Source: Verrucomicrobiaceae bacterium
GTDB lineage: Bacteria; Verrucomicrobiota; Verrucomicrobiia; Verrucomicrobiales; Verrucomicrobiaceae
Length of the DNA stretch: 64,000 nt
Reading direction: 5' to 3'
Assembly: GCA_024232965.1 (NCBI GenBank)
Contig: JACKQF010000004.1
Coordinates: forward strand, 372,001 to 436,000
Below, piece by piece: positions 51,226 to 61,327 of this stretch (the first letter of the stretch is position 1; every line of letters starts with the position of its first letter). The notes beneath the pieces were generated by a model, which was not told where the DNA came from, did not search any database, and was given only the letters and a program-made list of their open reading frames with translations. Both the position numbers and the translations under genes were made by a program.

Positions 51226-53560
51226 GGCAGGAAGGCGAACTCGTTGGAGTTGATGAGGCTGCGGCAGACGAGTTCGAGTTTGGTGTCCTTGCAGGCAGCG
51301 AGTTCTTCAGCGGTGGGAGGCCGGGTGAGTAGCACCTCGAAGGCGCGAGTGATCGCGGCGGTGTCAACGGCGGCTCCTTCTCTGGCTCGTTGCGCGATGA
51401 ATTCGCTTTGCTCGACGACGAAGTCGCTGTTCATGAGGTTGAGGGCCTGCAGCGGGGTCGTGGAAACGGGGCGCTTGGGACTGACTTGACCACAGTCGGG
51501 AAAGTCGAAGGCGGTGAAGATGCGGTCATCGACGCGGCGCATGCGTTCCTGGTAAATCATGCGCCGCCACGTCTTGGGGCCGTGATTATCGATCACCTGC
51601 CACTGGGCATACGTCTTCTTTTCGTTGTGAATTCGGAAGCTGCGGCCGCCGAGTGAGGGATCGAGCTTGCCGGAGGCTTGCAGGACGCTGTCGCGAATGA
51701 CTTCGGCCTCGACGCGTTGAGGAGCAAAGCGCCAGAGGAGTGCGTTGCCAGCATCGGCGTGGAGAGCGTCTTCGCGCGGGGCGCTGGATTGGCGGAAGGC
51801 ATCAGTCAGCACGAGGCGGCGGATGAGGTCTTTGATTCCCCAGCGCTTCGCGCCTTTGTCCCGCGGATTCATGAACTCGGCGGCGAGGTAATCGAGCAAC
51901 TCGGGATGGCTCGGCGGCGCACCGGCTTTGCCAAAATCAGCGGTAGTCGGCACGATGCCTGTGCCGAAGATGTGATGCCACACGCGGTTTACAAACACAC
52001 GCGCGGTGAGCGGTTGCCCGGGGCGTGTGAGCCATTCGGCGAAGCGTTTGCGACGTTCGGTATCGGGTGAGGCGGAATTAAGTCCGAGATCGCCCTTGAG
52101 CACCGCGAATCCTGCAGGCACGACTTCATCCGTGGGATTCTCCGGGCTGCCACGGCTGAGGACATGAGTGGCGACCGGCTTCTGAAAACGGGCAATGAAG
52201 CTGTGTCGCGGACCTTCTTCGGCCATGGTGGCGAGAAGCTCCTGCAGTCGGCTGGAGGCGGCCTTGAGAGGTGACTATTTGCTCAAGGCCGCACGCGCTT
52301 GCTGGGTGCTGCCCACTTCCTTCCAACTGCCTTCCTCCTGCTGGGCGAGCACGCGATAGCCGGGGAATCCGCCCTTGTTGCCGTTGTCGAGGTAGTCGGT
52401 CTCGAAATAATATTCGCGATTCGAGCTGAAGCGGAAGAGGTTCACCTCCTGTGCCTGTGGGAAATGAATCTCGACCCATGGCTTCGTCTTGCTGCCTGCG
52501 GGCGCCTTCGATTTCCAAGTCATCGTGCCATACTCGCCGTCGTTGACTTTGTGAACGCCGCCGCCTGGATCGGCCATCGCCGGGTCTTCGACGAGCTTGG
52601 TGCCATTCGATGCGAGCGCGAGGTTCGCTTTGAAGTCCTGGGTACCAAAGACCTCGAGTTCGTCGATAAAGATCTGCGGGCGATCGAACTCGACGCGCAG
52701 GGCCTTGGTCGTGGTGTTCGGGAAAACCATGTCGGTGTAGCCGCCGTTGTCCTCCTCCCAAAATCCCAGACCTTCGCGCAAAACTTTGCGCTCCTTGGCA
52801 AGCAGCGGATAGAGCTCCTTCGCCCGTTGTTTACGCGGATGTTCGTCCGCCAACTCTGGATAGCGCCCGCCGAACTCGACGCCCTGAAACACGGCCGTCA
52901 GCAAGTAGTAATCCTGAATCGAGATGGGATCGAACTTGTGATTGTGGCAGCGAGCGCACCCCACCGTCATGCCCAGCATCGAGGCGCCAACCGTCTGCAT
53001 GATCTCGTCCATGCGGTCGGCGCGCCCTGGCGAATGGCGGTCGGCTCCTGACCCACCGTGGCAGCTGGCACGTGCGGACCCGCGACGAGGAATCCGGTGG
53101 CTTCACCGTTGCCGGTTTGATCCCCGGCGATCTGGTCGCGGACAAATTCGTCATACGGCTTGTCCTCGTTGAAGGCGCGGATCACGTAGTCGCGGTAGAT
53201 CCAGGCGTTCTTGCGGTAAAGATTGGCCTCGGAACCGTTCGATTCCGCCCAACGAATGACGTCGAGCCAGTGCTGCGCCCAGCGCTCGCCGAAGTGGGGT
53301 GAGGCGAGGAGTTCGTCCACAAGCGCGGTGTAGGCACCGTCTGCATCGGCCATCGAGTCGGAAAAACTTCGCGACTCGTTCCGGCGTCGGTTCGAGGCCG
53401 GTAAGCACGACCGAGACACGGCGAATGAGAGAGTGGGGATCGGCGGCATCGCTGCAGGCGAGCTTTTTTGCGCGAAGCTTTTGCTGCTGGAAGGCATCGA
53501 CAGCTGTCCTGGCTCCCGCTTGCTGAGGAACGGTGGGACGAGACTTTATGGCTGCGGCAG
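51222..53560 (-). pseudogene. PSD1-type (DUF1549/DUF1553) protein, 3' part split off by IS
   Basis: This is the continuation of the gene whose 5' part is at 55430-55891. It begins near 53560 with KSRPTVPQQAGARTAVDAF and DUF1549 sequence (LIRRVSVVLTGLEPTPERVA). A T-run expansion (TTTTTCC near 53355) shifts the frame to DSMADADGAYTALVDELLAS and HFGERWAQHWLDVIRWAESN. A second shift near 53017 leads to MDEIMQTVGASMLGMTVGCA with the RCHNHKFDP heme-like motif. A TAG at 52275 interrupts the frame before DUF1553 (TARVFVNRVWHHIFGTGIVP, STTPLQALNLMN). The 53560 boundary is approximate. Three further lesions indicate decay after the insertion. Confidence 0.82.
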
Positions 53561-53728
53561 GGATCGCGCAAGCGTTCCCGCAGTAGGCCAACATTGATTG
53601 AAAAAGGCGTGGTGTGCTGGCTGCATAGGAATCGCGGGCTGCTTCTGGAGAAGCCTATCCGCATGTTTGGGGAGGGACACGAAGTCCCGATCCGGCAAAC
53701 CAAGTAAAGCGCAACCAACACACCACAT

Positions 53729-54960
53729 ATGAAGATGAACAAAGAAGTATTGTATTTGGGCCTCGATGTCCATGCCGAAAATATTGCCGTCGCCATCGCT
53801 GAAGAGGGACGCGACGGGGAGGTCCGGAACTACGGCATGATTTCCAGCGACCTCCACAGTGTCGAAAAGCTGCTGCGCAAGCTGGGCCATCCCGGCAAGG
53901 AACTGCGTGTCTGCTATGAGGCTGGCCCCTGCGGCTTCGTCATCGCGCGACGTCTGAAGAAGATGGAGATTGACTGCGCTGTCGTTGCTCCCTCGCTCAC
54001 ACCCAAAGGATCGGGCGATAAGATCAAGACAGATCGTCGTGATGCGCGGATGCTCGCACGCCTGCATCGGGCCGGTGAGCTCACCGCCGTGCACATCCCT
54101 GATGAGCGCGATGAAGCCATCCGTGATCTTTGCCGCGCCCGGACCGATGCCGTGCATGACTTGCGTAGTGGACGCAGTCAGCTCAAAGCCTTCCTGCTGC
54201 GCAATGGGTATCGCTATACGGAGAAGACCGCCTGGAGTTATGCGCACATGCGTTACCTGCGCGAACTGGTGCTGCCCCATGCGGCGATGAGGGTTGTGCT
54301 GGAGGAGTATCTGCAATGCATTGATGCAGCCAATGAACGCATCGAACGACTTGAGGTGCACATGAAGGCACTGCTTGATGAATGGCATCTCGCGCCGGTA
54401 GTGAAGGCATTGATGGGATTCAAAGGGTATAAGACTGTCGCCGCGATGATCACCGTCAGCGAGATCGGCGATATCCATCGCTTCGCACATCCGCGCCAGC
54501 TCATGGCGTATCTCGGACTCGTGCCAAGCGAAAGCAGCAGTGGCGGCAGCCGCGCACAGGGAGCCATCACGAAATGTGGCAACGGCCATCTGCGTTGATC
54601 TTCAATGAATGCGCCCAGCACTACCGGTTGCCGCCGAAGGTCAGTCAGGAACTCACAACCCGGCAGGAGCACGTCGCAAAGAGTCACCGACGCGAGATGC
54701 AAGAAATCTCCTGGCGATGCCAAAATCGCCTGCACGAACGCGGGCGAAAACTCGCAGCAAGAGGAAAGACACGACAGAAAGTCCAGATCGCCCTAGCGCG
54801 AGAACTGGCCGCCTTCGTGTGGGAAGTCATGCGCCTGGTGACTCCCACCGCCGACGGCACGCACGTCGAGGTCAACACCGCCCGCCGCACAAACAATACC
54901 GTCGGCGCGGAACCAACAGCCAAAAAAGAAAGTTCGCACCTACACCTCAAAAATCCATGA
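53729..54960 (+). pseudogene. IS110-family transposase, frameshifted near the end
   Basis: Residues 1-289 (53729-54598) hold the RuvC-like DEDD set, D13 (GLDVHAENIAVA), E64 (CYEAGPCGF) and D102/D105 (TDRRDARMLARL). The Tnp domain with its serine-rich GLVPSESSSGGSRAQGAI is also present. The frame ends in CGNGHLR-stop. One base over, ALIFNECAQHYRLPPKVSQE continues the C-terminal region to a stop at 54960, so a single base is missing near 54597. All known catalytic residues lie in the first part, but loss of the C-terminal helices probably inactivates it unless the lesion is a sequencing error. Restored, the protein would be about 410 residues. Confidence 0.85.
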
Positions 54961-55429
54961 ACCAGTCCCTCATGAAGCGAAGCGTTTCGAGTTTCAGATG
55001 CGCCGCTCCGTGCGAGGAAAAATCCGCCATAACTCGCTGCGCTCATTCTGCGGCACTTATTGCGTTTTTTCCTCGCACTCCGCTCTGCATCTGAAGGGCA
55101 GTCACTATGGATTTCGCAACGACGAAATCATTGAACTCATTAGATTTCAAACAAGCACCAGACCAAATTGAAACCCATCTTTACACCTTAGAATCAGACT
55201 GATCGACACGGAGGCCAGCACACGACGGACGTTGTGAGATAAGAGATGCCGCAAGGCATTTTGAGCGCTGAGGCGAGACTGTGAGAACTAGGCCGCGGTG
55301 AACAAAAGAAATGCGTTACCCAGCACGCGAATGTCAGCATAACCACCGGAGTGATACGATTCACCCTGGTCGGTCAGTCTGCTTCTGAGGTGAGAAGAAC
55401 AAATCCAAAGCACAGGTCATAAAAAATGA
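54961..55429. other. Noncoding 3' part of the IS110 element, possible bridge-RNA region
   Basis: About 470 bases without a credible gene on either strand. They follow the transposase and precede the PSD1 fragment. IS110-family elements encode a structured bridge RNA in a noncoding end, upstream or downstream depending on the subgroup. Structured pieces visible here are the long inverted repeat at 54993-55095 and a perfect small hairpin ATGCC-GCAA-GGCAT (55246-55259) with a GNRA-type loop. Which part, if any, is the RNA is not determined. The leader at 53561-53728 is the alternative location. Confidence 0.4.
54993..55095. repeat. Long imperfect inverted repeat
   Basis: The left arm, 54993-55022, starts TTCAGATGC and ends GTGCGAGGAAAAA. 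The right arm, 55066-55095, starts TTTTTCCTCGCAC and ends GCATCTGAA. The outer 9 and inner 13 bases pair perfectly, with about 8 mismatched bases between them, around a 43-base spacer. The internal mismatch and the A/T-run flanks suggest a transcript hairpin or a small independent palindromic element rather than a plain terminator. Confidence 0.6.
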
Positions 55430-55891
55430 TCACGAACCCACATTCCCACTTGCCAAAACCGGAGCCATATCAACGACTGGCTTCAGCGACCAGAGGTCGG
55501 AAGTCACCTTCGCGACCGCATTCATCTGCCCCGGCACCACCGCGCCTTCGATGATCCACTTTTCCAGCAGCGCGAACTGCTGTCTCGTCAGCGGATCGCC
55601 CTTTGGGGGCATGATCTCATCCTCGTCGTCGGTCTTGACGAGTTCGATCAAGTGGCTCTTGCCCGGATAGCCCGGTACGATGCCTTTGAGGCCCGAATCG
55701 CCCCCGACGAGCATCACCGCCCGTTGATCGACGCGAAACTCTGACTTCTGCTTGTCCGGCCCGTGGCAGTCGAGACAACGATCTTCGAGAATGGGAAGGA
55801 TGTCCTTCTCGTAGTCCACCGCCGCCGCCGACGGCAGCACGGTCCCAAGGATGAAGCAGGCGAGTATGAAAGAGGAGCGCATGGGTGGCAT
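55430..55891 (-). pseudogene. PSD1-type protein, 5' part with cytochrome-c motif
   Basis: 154 codons from the ATG at 55891. A signal peptide (RSSFILACFILGTVLPSAAA) is followed by VDYEKDILPILEDRCLDCHG with the heme c motif CLDCH, and GGDSGLKGIVPGYPGKSHLI and DEIMPPKGDPLTRQQ typical of the PSD1 domain. The frame ends shortly after DLWSLKPVVDMAPV, exactly where intact proteins continue into DUF1549. That continuation is found at 53560 on the far side of the IS110 element. The fragment could still be secreted as a small c-type cytochrome-like protein. Confidence 0.82.
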
Positions 55892-55954
55892 CGTTCTATC
55901 ACTGCCACGCTCCAGAAACCTAACGCGATTTTGTCTGAATCCGAGAAGTAGATG

Positions 55955-57082
55955 CTAGTTTCTGGCTCCGGCGATCTCCGCAACCTTCTCGTGAAAAGCG
56001 CGTTTGCGTTCAGAACTAAGACCCCAGTTCACCGGCACGGATTGATAGCCTTCGTCGAAGCCTTCGCCTTCACGTCGCCAGTCGAACCAGCCCCAGGAGA
56101 CGTGCTCGGCGGTGCAGGCTTGCAGGGCACCTTTCGGGTCATCGAAGTCGTTGTGATCGTCTTCGTTGATCAGGATCGGGATGACTCGCTCCGGCATGAG
56201 GGTTCGGCTGGCTTTAATCTTTTCGATCAGTGCCGCCGCATCGGGAAAGGAATTCCCATGGAGCAGCAGAAAGTCGGAGGCGCGCATGACCTCGGCAGTG
56301 GGCATGGCCTTCACCGGGAAAGAGGTGCCGACGAGCAGGCGGCGTCCATCGTCGGATTGGGTGTCGCGGACAAGGGCGATGAGTTCGTGGACGCGATCAG
56401 GACGCAGGATTTCGGGTTTGTAGTTGGGGTTCGACTCGTTGTTGACCTCGACGAGTAGATTCTGCCAGCCGCCATCGAGCAGCCACTTCGTGAGCGCATC
56501 GGTGGCACGAATGCAGTTTTCATCCGTCTCCAGCCGCTTCGACTGACCAAAATAGAAATAGCCAACGATAGGCACCATGCCGAGCCGGTCGGCTTCATCG
56601 AGCACCCGCTTCATGCGCTCCATGAACGCGGGTCGCAGCGAGCCGTCGGCGTTGAAAGGATGATTCTCCCACGGCTGACTTTTCGAATAGCCCTCTGGCG
56701 AGCCACCCTGGAAATTGATCGTGATGCCGAGCACGCCATGGGCTTTCCATTCTGACATCGCGGCGATGAACTCGCGCAGATTGCGCTCGGGGTCCCACTT
56801 CTTTGTGTCGGGATAGGCCCAGCGCCCGACGGTTTCGGGGTTGAGATCATCGAAGGTGCCGTTGACGACGCGGTTGTTGAACAGCAGGCCCTCGATGCGA
56901 TGACCATCCCAGACGCGGCCTTTGTAGGTTGGCTCGCCGTTGATGTGGATGTCGTCACCGTGGATGGATACAGTGGTGGCGTGCGGTGCTTCGGCTGCAA
57001 AACCGAGCGTGAATACACCAAGGCACGAGAAGATGAATGGTCGGAGCATGATCAATGGGAGGGGGCGAAGGGTGCGGCTCAT
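55955..57082 (-). CDS. Secreted GH5-like (TIM-barrel) protein
   Basis: 375 residues from the ATG at 57082, which overlaps the preceding stop by four bases. A second start at 57049 is also reasonable. A signal peptide (MLRPFIFSCLGVFTLGFAAE) is followed by a glycoside-hydrolase-like barrel: INGEPTYKGRVWDG, WKAHGVLGITINFQGGSPEG, NLLVEVNNESNPNY (acid/base Asn-Glu pair as in clan A enzymes), LLLHGNSFPDAA and PILINEDDHNDF (second Glu candidate). The exact family was not identified. It is the last gene of a leftward group of four glycan-active proteins. Confidence 0.75.
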   Translation of the reverse strand: MSRTLRPLPLIMLRPFIFSCLGVFTLGFAAEAPHATTVSIHGDDIHINGEPTYKGRVWDGHRIEGLLFNNRVVNGTFDDLNPETVGRWAYPDTKKWDPERNLREFIAAMSEWKAHGVLGITINFQGGSPEGYSKSQPWENHPFNADGSLRPAFMERMKRVLDEADRLGMVPIVGYFYFGQSKRLETDENCIRATDALTKWLLDGGWQNLLVEVNNESNPNYKPEILRPDRVHELIALVRDTQSDDGRRLLVGTSFPVKAMPTAEVMRASDFLLLHGNSFPDAAALIEKIKASRTLMPERVIPILINEDDHNDFDDPKGALQACTAEHVSWGWFDWRREGEGFDEGYQSVPVNWGLSSERKRAFHEKVAEIAGARN

Positions 57083-59241
57083 TTTTTGCTTTTGCTTGGC
57101 AGGGGCGGTGTGCCGGGTTTCCAAGTGCGGACCAGGTCGATGTCTGCTTTTACATTCTCGGTGAGCGCGGGGATGTCCGCAGGACCTACGCGGTTGAGCA
57201 GTTGCGACGCGTATTGGCGGTCATAGGCGGCGGCGTATTGCCTCCAGTGGCCGAGCGCGGCTTCCAGGTGTTTCAGCGCTGATGTCTGCGCGGCGGCAAT
57301 CGCGCTGGCATTAAACTCGGCGAGTTCGATGGCCGCGCGAATCTTCGCGGCGTAGTAGCGGCCTAGCCAGGCCTGCGCCTCGTAGTCACCGAGCGTCAAG
57401 GCGAGTTCCTTGTCGCTAGTGTCGGCTTGGGGGCGAAGTTCCTCGACGAGTTTCAAGGTGGTATTGGCATCGCTCTCAAGCGCGGTGACGACTTCCGGTG
57501 GGGTTTGTGCAGTGATCGTTTTTCCTGCGCTGCGTTTCTCACGCCACTCCGAGATGCTGAGCACGTTTTCACCCGGCATGGTCTTCCCCTCCATGAAATG
57601 GCGCACGGTGTAGAAGCCTTTGTACTGCGTTGGGTGACTGAGGTTCGCCTCGGGATACCAATGCACGTCAATGGAACCCCAGTTGAAGCGGGTGACCTGC
57701 GGGATGATGCGCGAGGAGGCTTGCGAGGCGGCGAAGAGCTTGTCGGAGGCGACTGATGGATGCCGCGCACCGAGCAGGCGCTGAAAATGCGCGTCGGGCA
57801 GAGTCGGTTCGTAACTCAGGCGGCCCCAGAGATTGAAGCTGAACCACTGCCGGTCCCAGACCAGTTGACGACGGCCATCCGTGTCCACGGCATCGCGGCT
57901 CAGGAAATCGCGGCCCCAGATGTAACCGTCCGGCCCCATGTAGAAGCCCGCGAGCTTGTCCGGGCCGGGCATGTTATTGATGAACTCACGCGCGAACTCA
58001 GGATCGCCCCAGCGGAAGCTGTAGAGGTCGTCGTTGCGCACGGTCAACCAGGTGCGGTGCTTGGGCGTGATCTCCGGCAGCACCTCCTTGATGAAGGTCG
58101 GTGCCTTCGAGGCATACATGTGCGCCACGGCATATTTGTAGCTGAACTCGAACGGGCCTGGGTAGGCGTTCCATTGCTTCAGGATCGGACTCAGCCCGGT
58201 CTGATGCAGGCGATGAATGAGCCGGAACTGGCGGTCAGGCTGCGCCTTCAACGCATCGCGAATGCCTTCGCCATAAGTCGCCCACAGCCATTCCTCCTTG
58301 CCTGTGGCACCACTGCTCTCCTTCATGTTTTCGCCTGCCGTGATGCCGATGCCCGCGAGGCGCGAATAGGTCAGCACGGTCTCGCGCACGCTTGCGCGGA
58401 AGTAGTCGCGGGTGGTGGCGTTGTCGAGATCGTCGGTGATGCCGTATTGGCCGCCGGTGCCGTTGGTGAAGACGTTCCAGGTGAACCAATACACCTCGAT
58501 GCCGCGATCGTGCGCGCAGTCCATGACCTCGCGCCAGAAAGCGATCTTTTCATCGATCGTGATGCGCTTCACGATCTCGGGATTCTCCAGCATCCACGGC
58601 TGCAGGACGCTGGTGCCGATGGTGGTGAACGAATTGAACGGCTTCACCAGATCCGCCGTGGTGCGCCACACATCATCCAGCGCCACCTTGGGATACTCTG
58701 GTACTTTCACGATGGAGGGAAACGGATGCAGGCTCCAAAGCGTGAGCACATTGAACCGATCCCGCGCCATCCGGTCGAGCAGCTCATGCCAGAAATCCAG
58801 GCTCCACATCTCGGGGATGTTCGCCTGCGCCGAGGTGCAGTTGTCCGAGTAGCTCGGCGTGCGTACATCAAGCGGGATGTTGAACTTGATGCCTCGTCGT
58901 TCGATGTGCGGCGTGTGGTCGGAGTCCTGCAGCGAATCGAGCGTGCCCATGCGAATGGCCTCCGCGATATCCAGTCCGCCATACATGGCACCGATGGTGT
59001 CGCCGCCGATCACGCGCATCTGCGCACCGTTGCGCTCGATGCGGTAACTCTGCGGTGCGCCCGTCATCATGCTGATGGTCACATCGGGAACGGGTTGTTT
59101 GGTGTCTTTCGCGGCACGCTCGATCTCCGCCGCCGCAAACCTCAAGGGAGGCGAGTCGGCGGGATCGAAACTCACCGAAGCGTGTGCTGGGCGGACGAAT
59201 GCCAGAAGGATCAATGAAGAGATCAGGGTGAAGTAGTTCAT
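57079..59241 (-). CDS. Secreted alpha-glucuronidase-like (GH67/GH115-like) protein
   Basis: 720 residues with signal peptide (NYFTLISSLILLAFVRPAHA). The N-terminal domain (about 25-115) resembles the GH20b/GH67N-type domain (LRFAAAEIERAAK, IGGDTIGAMYGGLDIAEAIR). A large barrel follows, with ERRGIKFNIPLDVRTPSYSD, WHELLDRMARDRFNVLTLWS, GIEVYWFTWNVF and GIGITAGENMKE (Glu candidate). The C-terminal helical region ends in SKSKK. The overall layout fits glucuronidase-like enzymes acting on uronic-acid-rich glycans. I am not sure of the exact family. Confidence 0.72.
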   Translation of the reverse strand: MNYFTLISSLILLAFVRPAHASVSFDPADSPPLRFAAAEIERAAKDTKQPVPDVTISMMTGAPQSYRIERNGAQMRVIGGDTIGAMYGGLDIAEAIRMGTLDSLQDSDHTPHIERRGIKFNIPLDVRTPSYSDNCTSAQANIPEMWSLDFWHELLDRMARDRFNVLTLWSLHPFPSIVKVPEYPKVALDDVWRTTADLVKPFNSFTTIGTSVLQPWMLENPEIVKRITIDEKIAFWREVMDCAHDRGIEVYWFTWNVFTNGTGGQYGITDDLDNATTRDYFRASVRETVLTYSRLAGIGITAGENMKESSGATGKEEWLWATYGEGIRDALKAQPDRQFRLIHRLHQTGLSPILKQWNAYPGPFEFSYKYAVAHMYASKAPTFIKEVLPEITPKHRTWLTVRNDDLYSFRWGDPEFAREFINNMPGPDKLAGFYMGPDGYIWGRDFLSRDAVDTDGRRQLVWDRQWFSFNLWGRLSYEPTLPDAHFQRLLGARHPSVASDKLFAASQASSRIIPQVTRFNWGSIDVHWYPEANLSHPTQYKGFYTVRHFMEGKTMPGENVLSISEWREKRSAGKTITAQTPPEVVTALESDANTTLKLVEELRPQADTSDKELALTLGDYEAQAWLGRYYAAKIRAAIELAEFNASAIAAAQTSALKHLEAALGHWRQYAAAYDRQYASQLLNRVGPADIPALTENVKADIDLVRTWKPGTPPLPSKSKK

Positions 59242-59261
59242 GTTGATTTGTGGGCTGAATT

Positions 59262-61286
59262 CTAATTCGTTCTCAGAAGACGTGGGTCGGTCAGGTCAAA
59301 CTCACCTTTGACATTCTTGGGCAACTGGAAGCGCAGGCTGGTTTCGTCCTTGAAGGCAGTCTTGATCTCGAACTCGACGAGGTGTTCCCGCCACTCTGCT
59401 GTGAGCGGGAGTGTGTGATCTTCCGTGACGCCGCGCCAGCCGTCGGCCACGTCGAATCGCATGGTTAGGCTGCCGGTTCCGCGAATGCGACATGCAAATC
59501 GGTAGCGACCGCGTGGGAGTTTGCCGTCTTTGAGGAGGGTGTATTCGAGCTTGGATCCGTCGCCGAAATCTCCAGTGACACGGATCACGCGGTGACCTGC
59601 GGCGTTCTCCACGGGGCCGTCGTTGAGGATTTGTTTTTCGAGAGTCTTGGAACCGGTGTGCAGGGACCAGTAGCGCCAGGGATTGATGAGTTCTTTTTTC
59701 GGATCAGCCGACCAGCGGGAAACGGGAGTCACTTTGGGAAGCGGCGGGGTTTGCACGGACCGGAGCTTTTCAGGAACGCGGTAGGAGAGGCTGTCGTCGA
59801 AGGCGGGGCTGTCGAACTTCATGTCCTTGAGTTCGACTTCGCTGGGAGGTTCACCGATTCCGATGAACCCGAACGGATGCCAGCCGCCTTTGAGGTAGTT
59901 CGCGCTGGCAAAGCGGACACTGGGAACCAGTCCGCCCTCGCGATCGAGGATGGAGACGGCGAGAAGATACTGACCGGGCTTCAGATCTTCGGGCATAGAC
60001 GCGGTGCCAGTGGTGGAGTAAGTCTTGGCAGGTTTCCGGTATGCGAACGCGTTGCTGTCCCAGTCCTCTCCCGGCCGCCACTTGCGGATGTCGATGCCGG
60101 CCAGCGGCGATGACCACACCGGTTTCCGGGTCGTGGCATCGAGCAGCGCCACGCCCACCGGCCAGTCGAGGTAAAACGGGGCGCTACCGGTGTTGCGCAC
60201 CGTCAGCTTAACGGTTAAGTCGCCGCCGGGCTTGAGGTTGATCGGGTAGCTCAGTGAATCGATCACGAAGCGATAACCGAACGCTTTTTGCAGTTCACCC
60301 GCGCCTTCGAGCACCTCGCGTTTCTTGTCGTCGTAGTTGTCGATCCAGCCGAGGTAACTCGCGTGATAGCGGCGGACCTTGTCGATCATGTAACGACGAT
60401 AGGCCGGCACGATCATCGTTTCATCCGGGGTGCGTCCGAAGGTCTCCTTCGGCTTCGCGCTCTCGCGACTCTTCTGCCAGTTGTATTCCACTTCACCTTC
60501 GATGGGGCCGCGTTTCCAGATGTCGGGATACACATGCGTGGCCTGCCAGGGGAACTGATCCTTTGATCCGTCAGGCGGCTCACGGGAGATCGTGGCGAAG
60601 GTGTCGTAGTAGATGCCGAAGCCAGCCTCGATGAACTCCGCATCGGTGTTCCGAACGAGGACCGGCTTGTGCTTGAAGGCTTTGCGAAACGACTCGGCCA
60701 GCAGACGGCGCTGCTCGGCGGTCGGGGCCGGACTGTGGTGCTCGCCCCACTTTCCGATCAGCCCCATCTGCACGGCAAAGATGCGAGGGTCATCGTCCCA
60801 TGCCTCGCCGAGTTTGGCGATGAGACTGCGGAGACGATCGTAGAAGGCGGGGCTGTCGTAGTCGAAGGTCTGGAGATCCGCGGGCCAATGCTGTTTGGGA
60901 TCCTTGGGCGATCCGAGCGAGCCGTCCCAGTCAAGATACACGCGCGGAACCAGCTTGATGTTCAGATCCTCGAAGCGCCTGCCCTTGGTCTCCGTGATCT
61001 TGTTCGTGTGGGCGATGATGCGTTCCACAGAGTCGCCCGCGCAGACCTCGATGTCGCTCCACTTGATGTATTGCCGCTCTAACAGCCCGTAGCCATTCTC
61101 CTTGTAGTCGCGAAAGCCTTTGAGCGGATTGTTGAGCGCACCTTCAAACTCGGGCGCGGCAACCGTGACCCACCCGTCTCTCACGGAGACATGCTTGAAG
61201 CACGAAACGGGTCTTTCTTCGGCAAGGGTTTGCTCCACAGGCCAGAGCACACCAAACAACAAAGCAAGAAGATGGACGCGGTTCAT
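59262..61286 (-). CDS. Secreted DUF4832-type protein
   Basis: 674 residues from the ATG at 61286. The signal peptide MNRVHLLALLFGVLWPVEQT supports this start over the upstream Arg-rich extension. The N-terminal half looks like a DUF4874/DUF4832 TIM-barrel-like module: ALNNPLKGFRDYKENGYGLL, KLVPRVYLDWDG, FAVQMGLIGKWGEHHS and YLGWIDNYDD. A beta domain follows at about 350-470 (GGDLTVKLTVRNTGSAPFYL). The last roughly 120 residues resemble a carbohydrate-binding jelly roll (YRFACRIRGTGSLTMRFDVA). Function is unknown; it is probably a glycoside hydrolase or binding protein. The gap to the next downstream gene is 20 bases. Confidence 0.75.
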   Translation of the reverse strand: MNRVHLLALLFGVLWPVEQTLAEERPVSCFKHVSVRDGWVTVAAPEFEGALNNPLKGFRDYKENGYGLLERQYIKWSDIEVCAGDSVERIIAHTNKITETKGRRFEDLNIKLVPRVYLDWDGSLGSPKDPKQHWPADLQTFDYDSPAFYDRLRSLIAKLGEAWDDDPRIFAVQMGLIGKWGEHHSPAPTAEQRRLLAESFRKAFKHKPVLVRNTDAEFIEAGFGIYYDTFATISREPPDGSKDQFPWQATHVYPDIWKRGPIEGEVEYNWQKSRESAKPKETFGRTPDETMIVPAYRRYMIDKVRRYHASYLGWIDNYDDKKREVLEGAGELQKAFGYRFVIDSLSYPINLKPGGDLTVKLTVRNTGSAPFYLDWPVGVALLDATTRKPVWSSPLAGIDIRKWRPGEDWDSNAFAYRKPAKTYSTTGTASMPEDLKPGQYLLAVSILDREGGLVPSVRFASANYLKGGWHPFGFIGIGEPPSEVELKDMKFDSPAFDDSLSYRVPEKLRSVQTPPLPKVTPVSRWSADPKKELINPWRYWSLHTGSKTLEKQILNDGPVENAAGHRVIRVTGDFGDGSKLEYTLLKDGKLPRGRYRFACRIRGTGSLTMRFDVADGWRGVTEDHTLPLTAEWREHLVEFEIKTAFKDETSLRFQLPKNVKGEFDLTDPRLLRTN

Positions 61287-61327
61287 CGCGAGGTGGGAAA
61301 AAGTGGGTGATGGACTCGAACCGGGAA

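Larger units (their letters stand above)
53561..55429 (+). mobile_element. IS110-family insertion sequence inside a PSD1 gene
   Basis: The element contains an IS110-type transposase gene (53729-54960), a leader of about 130-170 bases and a 3' noncoding region of about 470 bases. It lies between the two halves of one PSD1 gene, which run on the opposite strand. Boundaries are placed where PSD1 coding similarity stops and are uncertain by tens of bases. No terminal inverted repeats or obvious target duplication were seen, as expected for IS110 elements. Confidence 0.7.
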
